A program made the position numbers and the translations under genes. Positions 54,678 to 61,700 of a DNA stretch of 64,000 bases are shown here, piece by piece. Under the pieces are notes generated by a model that saw only the letters and a program-made list of their open reading frames with translations, was not told the origin of the DNA and searched no databases. Each line of letters starts with the position of its first letter. Positions within the stretch are counted from its first letter, which is position 1. This DNA is from Lysobacter sp. CFH 32150 (GTDB lineage: Bacteria; Pseudomonadota; Gammaproteobacteria; Xanthomonadales; Xanthomonadaceae), in contig NZ_JALDWJ010000002.1 of the NCBI RefSeq assembly GCF_022758295.1, forward strand, positions 62,001 through 126,000, written 5' to 3'.

Positions 54678-56099
54678 TCAGCCATCGCCGGCCGTCGCAG
54701 CTAGCTTCCCCAGCGTGACCACGGCCGAGTCGATGCGTGCGTCCAGCGGATGGCCGCAGTTCAACCGCAGGCAATGGCCGAAGCCGCGAATGGCGGAGAA
54801 CATCGGTCCGGGCGCGATGCTGATGCCCAAGTGTGATGCCCGTCGCTGCAGCCGCAAGGCGTCGGTCCCCTCGGGCAATTCGATCCACAGGAAATAGCCG
54901 CCCGCCGGCCGCGTCACCCGCGTGCCCTTGGGGAAGGCGCGTGCGATCACCGCGATGTACTGCTCCTGCTGCGCGGCCAGCGTCTTGCGCAGGCGCCGCA
55001 GATGGCGGTCGAAGCCGCCGCGTTCGAGATAGCGCGCCAGCGCGATCTGCGTCGGCACGTTGGTGTTGAGTGTGGAAGTCAGCTTGCGACGCGCGATCTC
55101 CTGCGCGTACCGGCCGGCGGCGACCCAGCCAATGCGGTAACCCGGTGCAAGACTCTTCGAAAACGACGAGCAATGCATCACCAGGCCATCGCGGTCGAAA
55201 GCCTTCGCTGGCAGCGCACGCTTGTCGGCGTAGTGCAGCTCGGCATAGACGTCGTCCTCTATCAACGGAATGCCGTGCCGCGCCAACAACGCGACGAGCG
55301 CGCGCTTGCGCTCCTCGGGCATCGTGCTGCCGAGCGGATTCTGGAAGGTGGGCATCAGCCAGCACGCACGCGGCGCGTGGCGCGCGATCGCCGCTTCGAT
55401 CGCGTCCAGATCGATGCCTTCACGCGGATGCGTGGGCACTTCGATCGCACGCAGGCCGCTGCGCTCCAGCGATTGCAGCGTGGCGTAGAAACACGGCGAT
55501 TCCACCAGCACGGCATCGCCAGGCTGGGTCACTGCGGCAACGCACAGGTTCAGCGCCTCGAACGCGCCGTTGGTGATGACGATTTCATCCACGCCGACTT
55601 CCATGCCATCGATCAAGTACCGCAACGCAATCTGACGTCGCAGTGCAGCGTTGCCGGGCGTGAGATCGTCGACCGTGCTCCACGGATCGAGGTTCACCGC
55701 GGCCGTGGCGAGTGCGCGCCCGATCCGATCGAGCGGAAACAGCAGCGGACTCATGAAGGCGGAGCCCAGCGGCACCACGTCGCGCACCATCGCCGACTGC
55801 AGCACCTCGAACACCAGTTGGCTGACATCGACCTCGCGCGATTCGCCGTCCGGTCGCGATGCCACCTCGGGTTCCGGGGGCAACGGCGGCGGCGCGCGCA
55901 TCACGTAGTAGCCGGAGCGTGCGCGCGACTGCACCAGTCCCCGCGCCTCCAGCAGGTAGTAAGCCTGGAAGACGGTAGCCGGGCTGAGCTTGCGCGCCGC
56001 ACTGGCCTGCCGCACAGATGGCAGGCGATCGCCGGGCTTCAGCACGCCGGCCTGGATCGAGCGTGCGATGTCGTCGGCCAGAGCCTGATAGCGCTTCAC
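54678..56099 (-). CDS. MocR-type regulator (GntR HTH plus aminotransferase domain)
   Basis: 473 residues. The N-terminal GntR winged helix (about 1-68: [57 protein letters not shown]) joins a fold-type I aminotransferase with PLP Lys315 ([14 protein letters not shown]) and [20 protein letters not shown]. MocR regulators use PLP as ligand. Two direct repeats lie in the divergent region upstream, the usual operator type of this family. Target likely the adjacent membrane-protein genes or another PLP-linked gene. Confidence 0.93.
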   Translation of the reverse strand: MKRYQALADDIARSIQAGVLKPGDRLPSVRQASAARKLSPATVFQAYYLLEARGLVQSRARSGYYVMRAPPPLPPEPEVASRPDGESREVDVSQLVFEVLQSAMVRDVVPLGSAFMSPLLFPLDRIGRALATAAVNLDPWSTVDDLTPGNAALRRQIALRYLIDGMEVGVDEIVITNGAFEALNLCVAAVTQPGDAVLVESPCFYATLQSLERSGLRAIEVPTHPREGIDLDAIEAAIARHAPRACWLMPTFQNPLGSTMPEERKRALVALLARHGIPLIEDDVYAELHYADKRALPAKAFDRDGLVMHCSSFSKSLAPGYRIGWVAAGRYAQEIARRKLTSTLNTNVPTQIALARYLERGGFDRHLRRLRKTLAAQQEQYIAVIARAFPKGTRVTRPAGGYFLWIELPEGTDALRLQRRASHLGISIAPGPMFSAIRGFGHCLRLNCGHPLDARIDSAVVTLGKLAATAGDG

Positions 56100-56148
56100 G
56101 TGGGCGACCTCTCCCCCGCCAGACCGGCGTGTAGTGAGTCCGCCGTCT

Positions 56149-56200
56149 GAACTGATATGGTTTTTTTACCTGATTCTGATTCTAGGCGAACTGATCTGGT
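56149..56200. promoter_or_regulatory. Candidate MocR operator: direct repeats
   Basis: GAACTGATATGGT (56149-56161) and GAACTGATCTGGT (56188-56200), 12 of 13 identical and 39 bp apart, flank a T7 run and lie between the divergent regulator and membrane-protein genes. The spacing is close to four helical turns. Confidence 0.5.
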
Positions 56201-56248
56201 CGGCCTAGCATGGCGGCATCGCAACTCGCCGCTCCCAAAGGGTTTCCC

Positions 56249-56593
56249 ATGAACCCGCAAGTCGAATTCAACCTCGCCCTGATCCTGTTCATTCCCTGGT
56301 TCTCGATCCTCGCCGTCCTGTTCTGGGCCTATCCGCGTGCACCGCGCGGACCGGCACGAGCGTTGTTAGACACCACCAGCCTGATCGTGGCCCTCATCGC
56401 CGCCGTCATCGGCATGCACTGGAGCATGGTGAACGCCGACCCGCAGTTCGGCCCGATGTGGAAGCAGGTGCTCGCGACCTCAGTCGCCTACGGCCTGTTC
56501 CTGCTGGCGATGACCGTGGCCCTGCTCATCCGTCGGAGATGGCTAGCGACAGGCGGGACACCTATTTCTTCGTCGCAGGCATCGCCCTCATGA
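56249..56593 (+). CDS. Small membrane protein, three TM
   Basis: 114 residues with hydrophobic segments at about 8-26, 42-60 and 75-94, and ATG 56249 preceded by a weak AAAGGG. No family recognised. Its stop overlaps the DUF2909 start (ATGA). It is divergent from the MocR-type regulator, so it may be a target. Confidence 0.75.
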   Translation: MNPQVEFNLALILFIPWFSILAVLFWAYPRAPRGPARALLDTTSLIVALIAAVIGMHWSMVNADPQFGPMWKQVLATSVAYGLFLLAMTVALLIRRRWLATGGTPISSSQASPS

Positions 56594-56796
56594 AAACCTT
56601 GTTCATCGTCGCCTTCCTCGGGTTGATCATCTACAACCTCGGCGCCGGCCTCTACTACATGCTCGTCGACAAGGGCACGACCAAGCGCACGGTGAACGCG
56701 TTGACGCGCCGCATCGCGCTGTCGGTGCTGTTGATCCTGCTGGTCATTGCCGGCATTGCCACCGGCATCATCGAGCCGCACGGCCTGAGCGCCTGA
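56590..56796 (+). CDS. DUF2909-like twin-TM protein
   Basis: 68 residues: MKTLFIVAFLGLIIYNLGAGLYYMLVDKG then KRTVNALTRRIALSVLLILLVIAGIATGII, a pattern of the DUF2909 twin-transmembrane family, often near cytochrome c oxidase genes in other bacteria. No such genes are here. Overlaps the preceding gene. Confidence 0.8.
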   Translation: MKTLFIVAFLGLIIYNLGAGLYYMLVDKGTTKRTVNALTRRIALSVLLILLVIAGIATGIIEPHGLSA

Positions 56797-56802
56797 CTTC
56801 TG

Positions 56803-56823
56803 AAAGGGGACGGAGGTAATTAA
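56803..56823 (-). repeat. REP copy, inverted, upstream of RAYT
   Basis: AAAGGGGACGGAGGTAATT, the reverse complement of the REP core CCTCCGTCCCCTTTG seen six more times after the transposase. With the copy at 57605 it flanks the RAYT as an inverted pair. Confidence 0.9.
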
Positions 56824-56915
56824 GCGGCAAATTCCTACCCGACCATCTCCCCGCTACTGACAGCGCCATTGCTTGCCGTGTACCAGGCTGATCGAGACAT
56901 CCTTCTCGATTCGCC

Positions 56916-57608
56916 ATGCCACGCCAACCACGGCTCGAGTTACCCGGTACGCCAATGCACGTCACCCAGCGTGGCGTAAACCGTTGCGCGATCTTCATCG
57001 ACGACGATGACCGTCGCCATTTCAAGCGTTTGCTGCGCGAAGCCTGCTGCAAGTACGGCATCGCCGTCCATGCGTTTGTGCTGATGGACAATCATGTCCA
57101 CTTGCTTCTGAGTGCCCAACGCCTAGGCGCCGTCTCGCTAGCAATGCGCATGGCCGGTCAGGCCTACGTCCAAGCATTCAACATCCGGCATGGCCGCTGC
57201 GGGACGCTCTGGCAAGGCCGCTTCAAGTCCTCCTTGGTCGACTCGGAGCGCTACCTGCTGACTGTCATCCGCTACATCGAACTCAATCCCGTGCGCGCCG
57301 CCATGGTCTCCACGCCTGAGGCATTCCCTTGGTCGAGTGTCCACACACACCTTGGAACGACCTGCGATCCACTGCTGTCGCCGCATCCCGTCTATCTCGC
57401 ACTTGGCGCCGACATCTCCACGCGTGCCTCGGCGTATCGACAGTGGCTTGCTGCCGGAACTTCGGAGCAAGACCTAGCCAACATTCGCCGCCATCTGGTT
57501 CAGGAGCGCGTGCTCGGAGACGAACGTTTCCAGCAGATGGTTGCGAAGACCTTGAATCGTCCAACTACGGTCAGACCCAGAGGAAGGCAGAGCAAAGAGA
57601 CTGGTTAA
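56916..57608 (+). CDS. REP-associated tyrosine transposase (RAYT)
   Basis: 230 residues of the IS200-type Y1 transposase superfamily: PRLELPGTPMHVTQRGVNRCAIF, DDRRHFKRLLREAC, HAFVLMDNHVHLLLS with the HUH-like HVH motif, QAFNIRHGRCGTLWQGRFKSSLV and YLLTVIRYIELNPVRAAMV. The catalytic Tyr candidate is in RYLLTVIRYIELNP. It appears intact. Flanking inverted REP sequences (56803 and 57605) make a likely RAYT unit. Its stop TAA overlaps the 3' REP. Confidence 0.93.
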   Translation: MPRQPRLELPGTPMHVTQRGVNRCAIFIDDDDRRHFKRLLREACCKYGIAVHAFVLMDNHVHLLLSAQRLGAVSLAMRMAGQAYVQAFNIRHGRCGTLWQGRFKSSLVDSERYLLTVIRYIELNPVRAAMVSTPEAFPWSSVHTHLGTTCDPLLSPHPVYLALGADISTRASAYRQWLAAGTSEQDLANIRRHLVQERVLGDERFQQMVAKTLNRPTTVRPRGRQSKETG

Positions 57609-57626
57609 TTACCTCCGTCCCCTTTG
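57605..57626 (+). repeat. REP copy at RAYT 3' end
   Basis: TTAATTACCTCCGTCCCCTT begins within the RAYT stop region. Same core as copies at 57726, 57876, 58053, 58172 and 58534. Confidence 0.9.
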
Positions 57627-57725
57627 TTCCCGGTCCCACAAACGACAAGACCCGCGATTGCGGGCCTTGTGCTTCATGGGTCAGCTAATTGTTCTCTGAC
57701 CCCTATTTTGCCTTATGGAGCCGGC

Positions 57726-57747
57726 TTAATTGCCTCCGTCCCCTTTG
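57726..57747 (+). repeat. REP copy, TTAATTGCCTCC variant
   Basis: Core GCCTCCGTCCCCTTTG; one base differs from the copy at 57605 (G for A after TTAATT). Confidence 0.88.
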
Positions 57748-57752
57748 ATTCG

Positions 57753-57830
57753 GTGAAGAAGAACGAACCGCCCGGAACCCGGGCGCGACGATAGTTGGAC
57801 ATGTCCGGATCGTGCGCAACCCGCAGCACC
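57753..57830 (-). pseudogene. Fragment A of a second RAYT
   Basis: 78 nt nearly identical (one difference) to 58286-58363; on the minus strand it encodes the MSNYRRARVPGGSFFFT start of a RAYT and its upstream leader. It is cut on the left by a REP copy, leaving no function. Confidence 0.8.
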
Positions 57831-57875
57831 TTCTCCGTCCCCTTTGGTCCCGCCATTGTGCTTTATGGGATCGGA

Positions 57876-57897
57876 TTAATTGCCTCCGTCCCCTTTG
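57876..57897 (+). repeat. REP copy, TTAATTGCCTCC variant
   Basis: Core GCCTCCGTCCCCTTTG. A partial copy (CTCCGTCCCCTTTGGTCC) lies just before it at 57833-57850. Confidence 0.88.
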
Positions 57898-57901
57898 TCC
57901 C

Positions 57902-58074
57902 CCGGAACTTCGGAGCAAGACCTAGCCAACATTCGCCGCCATCTGGTTCAGGAGCGCGTGCTCGGAGACGAACGCTTCCAGCAGATGGTTGCGAAGACCT
58001 TGAATCGACCAACTTGGGTCAGGCCCAGGGGAAGGCAGAGCAGAGAGACTGGTTAATTACCTCCGTCCCCTTTG
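57902..58074 (+). pseudogene. First duplicated copy of RAYT 3' end with REP
   Basis: 173 nt matching 57454-57626 of the intact RAYT with only a handful of substitutions, ending in the REP copy at 58053-58074. It encodes the last 50 or so residues of the transposase but no start or catalytic part. Confidence 0.9.
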
Positions 58075-58079
58075 GTCCT

Positions 58080-58193
58080 CTCGGAGACGAACGTTTTCAG
58101 CAGATGGTTGCGAAGACCTTGAATAGCCCAACCACGGTCAGACCCAGGGGAAGGCAGTGCAAAGAGACTGGTTAATTACCTCCGTCCCCTTTG
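58080..58193 (+). pseudogene. Second duplicated copy of RAYT 3' end with REP
   Basis: 114 nt matching 57513-57626, ending in the REP copy at 58172-58193. Shorter than the first duplicate, so the array is nested: all units share the same right end but differ at the left. Confidence 0.9.
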
Positions 58194-58194
58194 G

Positions 58195-58335
58195 TCCTAG
58201 TTTCGCCTGCGCCGCGCGGAACGCCGCACGCAAGTCGTCGATGCGATCAATCAATAGCGACGAACGTCGCTCGGCCAGCGCCACAGTGAAGAAGAACGAA
58301 CCGCCCGGAACCCGAGCGCGACGATAGTTGGACAT
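58195..58335 (-). pseudogene. Fragment B of a second RAYT (N-terminal)
   Basis: From ATG 58335 the minus strand encodes MSNYRRARVPGGSFFFTVAL and then RRSSLLIDRIDDLRAAFRAAQAKLG, the N-terminus of a RAYT of a different group from the intact one. The homology stops abruptly at the REP copy at 58193, after which the frame is REP-derived. Confidence 0.82.
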
Positions 58336-58443
58336 GTCCGGATCGTGCGCAACCCGCAGCACCGTCGCCATAGGTGCACAGCGCAACCTTGCATAGGAAT
58401 CGCCCGACATCACAGGCAACCCCGTGCACCGAACCCTTCCCTC

Positions 58444-58506
58444 GTAGGGTGGGCTTTAGCCCACCGAATGGAAGAACAAAGATGGTGGGCTAAAAGCCCA
58501 CCCTAC
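58444..58506. repeat. GTAG-type REP hairpin, second copy
   Basis: GTAGGGTGGGCTTTAGCCCACC, spacer with GGAAGAACAAAGAT, then GGTGGGCTAAAAGCCCACC and CTAC. Nearly the same as 52714-52778. It may be the target REP type of fragment B or of another RAYT elsewhere. Confidence 0.88.
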
Positions 58507-58533
58507 GGGGCCTTGTGCGTTATGGGATTCGGT

Positions 58534-58555
58534 TTAATTGCCTCCGTCCCCTTTG
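58534..58555 (+). repeat. REP copy, TTAATTGCCTCC variant
   Basis: Last visible REP of the array, 10 nt from the small membrane-protein gene. Confidence 0.88.
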
Positions 58556-58564
58556 ATCTCCGAT

Positions 58565-58753
58565 CTAGCGATTCTTATCTCTGTTTTTGTAGAGAAGGTA
58601 TACGCCAATTCCGATCAGTCCAATGCTGACTACGTATGCATATTCACCGAGCACAATTGGCGCGCCTGGCGCGAGTCGCTTATCCGCGCGGATGATTGCC
58701 ATGATGCCAAGCACGATTAATGCCCACCCCAGACTCGGATTATTAGTTTTCAT
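58565..58753 (-). CDS. 62-residue two-TM protein, candidate immunity to the RHS tip
   Basis: ATG 58753 overlaps the RHS stop by 11 nt (ATGAAAACTAA), so it is translationally coupled. TM segments are at about 9-22 and 38-56; the product is basic at the end (YKNRDKNR). Position right after an RHS tip and membrane location suggest an immunity protein against a membrane-acting toxin. No family recognised; role inferred from context. Confidence 0.6.
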   Translation of the reverse strand: MKTNNPSLGWALIVLGIMAIIRADKRLAPGAPIVLGEYAYVVSIGLIGIGVYLLYKNRDKNR

Positions 58754-61700
58754 CAAGCCGATCTCGAATTTCTTCCGCAAAAGCACCGGCGGCCAAGCCT
58801 TGGGGTGTTGCTGCTGGGGACTCCACTCCTGTTAAGCCCTCGACGGTCTCTGTAGCAACATCGCTAGCCTGCTCCATCCTTACTTCTGACCCCAAGAAGC
58901 TGGTCACCGCAGGATTAGTTAAGACGTTCGTGACCACATTGGAAACCCTCGCTGCAACAGCCTGCGCAGCTTCCCCGACTTTGGTAGCAACAACCTTCCC
59001 AGCTTCCGCTGTCTTTGTGAGCACCGTATCCCTAGCTTTTACTAGCATGCCTTCGGCCGCAGTCGCAGCTTTGTTGGCTAAATTGGCTAGGCCTGTAGCG
59101 GCACCAGTCTCGACAGCAACAGCAGGCGCAGCGCCCAAGGCGGCCGAACCGCCTACAAACCCCATCACCATTCGCCCATCGTGCCCACGAATCTGGTCAG
59201 CTCGAACCATTGCCGGATCACGCATGCTTACCGGGATCGGGCACGGCAAGAATCCCCAACCGGTCGAACAACGTCCATCAGGGTCCTTGAATCTGTACGG
59301 GTTGTTGTTGGCGTACCAATAGCGATTGAAGTTCCCGCCGGTATTGCCATCCGCCGTGACCGGATCGACGCTCAAGAACCGTCCGATGCCGGGGTCGTAA
59401 TAGCGCTGCTGCATATACGTCAGCCCCGTCGCCGCATCCTCCACATGCCCGGTGTAGCCGGGACCATCGTGGACCGGGCGATTTAGCACCTTGCCGTAGG
59501 GCTCGTACTCACTGCGTTCCAGTACAACGCGGCTGGCATCGGTCACCGCCACCGGACTGCCCAGCGCATCGGTGTGTTGGTACTTCACCACATGGTTGTT
59601 CGTCCCGATCGGCGTCTCGCGCGTGGCCACCAGGCTGCCGCCCAAATAGAAATGGGCGTATTGCTTGCTCTTGCGGGAATCCTGCTGGTAGCGCAGCACA
59701 CCGCCCATATCGTATTGCGACAGGATGTTGCCGTTGGCATACCCCGGCGCCCAGGCCAGCGCCCGACGTCCATGACCGTCGTAGCGATAATGTTCCTTGC
59801 CGGTGACGATCCGCAGGCGATTGCCGAAGTCGAAGTCGTAGTTCTGGCCGTTCTTGTTGTCCAGATTGCCCTGCAGGTCGTAGCCCAGGCCGATCACGCT
59901 GGCGCCGGAGCAACTCGTGGTCTTGACGTTGGTGAGTCGCCAAGCCGCGTCGTAGCAGTAGTAGTGATCCCGCGCGGCAGTCCCGCCGACATGGACGCGG
60001 GTCAGGTTGTCCAGCACGTCGTATTCGTAACTGGCACCCTCGCTGCCGAACATCGGCGAGGTGGTGGTGGTGGTCTTGAGCCGGTCCAGCCCGTCGTAGG
60101 TCATCGTGCGATTGCCCCACGCTCCAGCCAGACCATCGCTGATCGCGGCGACATTGCCGTTCTCGTCGAAGTCATAGCTGTCGTCCAACGTCGAAGTACC
60201 GCCGTACGCATCCTTGCTGCGGTCAGGCAACTGCCGCGTGTTCTGAGCCAGCGTGTGAACGATGCCATTGCCATAGGTGAACTGGGCGATGGCGCCGTTC
60301 GGGTGGTAGCTGACGCCGGTGGCGTAGGTCCCTGCCTTGGTCGGTTGGCCCAGGGCATTAGGCGCATAGTCCACCGTAACGTTGTTGGGGTAGACGTGCG
60401 ATGCCAGGTTGCCGTTGCCGTCGTAGCCATAGCCCAGACCCCACGTGTACCACTCGGGCTGACTGATCGATTCGCCTTGTCCATCTAGCAGCCGGCGTCG
60501 GTTGTAGTGATAGGCGTTGATCACCGGCACGCCGTTGTTGGTGGCGTTGTACGTGGTGATCTGGTCGGGCTTGCTATCCGGGGTATAGGTCCAGACCTGA
60601 TTGCCGACGCCATCCGGGAAGCTCAGCGTTTTCAGCCGATTGCGGGCGTCGTAGGTCCGGTCGGCGCGACGTCCGGTGGTATCGATGGTGCAATCAGTAG
60701 TGTTGGACCAGGGCAACCCGGCGGCAGACCAGGCGAGATTGCCAGCCGCGTCGTAGCCCATCGCGGTCGTGCCGGTCTCCAACTCGACGCGCTTGCACAG
60801 TTGCTGGTTGGCGTCATAGACGTAGTAGCGGCCGTTCCAGACTGAACTGTCGGCATTGCCCCGTACGAGAGTGGTGGGTTTGCCGAACACATCCCGATAG
60901 ACCGTGGTGCGCGCGCCTTCCGGGAGGAGCATGACCCTCGGCAAGTCTTGCGTCGGCTGGTCGTAGACGTAGTACGACGTAGTGGTCGCATGACCCCGTG
61001 GGTTCGTGACGCGGGTCTGGAAGCCAGTCAGATATTCGGTCGTGCTGGCCAGTACGCCCAGTTCGGAATCCTGCTCGACGCGAGTGACGCGATCGAGGGA
61101 GTCGTACGTGGTGCGCGAGCCCTGCGTGACGGTCGCGTAATCGGTAAGGCTGCGCAGCGGGTACGACTGGAATACAGGATGACCGCCCGCGTCATAGCGC
61201 GTCACGCTCACGCTGCGGGTGTTGGCTGCATCGGCACTGTCGTAACTTTCCGTCACGAGCGGCCGCCACATCGCATCGAAATAGGACACCTTGCGTGCAT
61301 TGCCGGTGCTGACGATCTGTTTCCAATGCCCGCCCGCAATACCGTATTCGCTCGTGAGTACCGGCGCGAACGTTCGCGTGGTTTGAGCCCACTTGGACGT
61401 ATCGCAAACGTCGTTCTCCACCGGCGCCGTTTCAGATGGATGGGTAATGTTGGCCAGACGACCCATCGCGTCGTAGCCGTAGCACGTCCTGTAGCCGTTC
61501 TCGTCCTCAGCCCATTCGATCCAGCCAAGCGGGTTGGCATGCGCCGACACACTGGCACCGGTAGGCTGATCAGGCGTGGCCGGATACTGGATGAGTTCCG
61601 GAATGCCACGGTTCCAGACCGAGAAGGTCGTGGTGTAGTTGCGGCCGTCGGTGAGCTGCCTGAGCGTCCCGTCCGTGTAATAAGCCGCGCTGTGTTGCAG

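Larger units (their letters stand above)
57609..58564. other. RAYT/REP graveyard between genes
   Basis: No complete gene. The stretch holds six REP copies, two partial copies of the RAYT 3' end, two fragments of another RAYT in inverse orientation and one GTAG hairpin, all separately listed. Further short repeats (TTGTGC..TATGGGATCGG) precede REP copies at 57876 and 58534. Confidence 0.85.

Noticed and set aside
57795-58175. 126-codon open frame over the REP array
   Set aside because: It is composed of REP sequences and a duplicated RAYT end; no start context or independent protein.
57605-58555. CRISPR array
   Set aside because: The repeats are REP copies at uneven spacing (about 50-360 bp), with duplicated coding fragments as spacers and no cas genes.
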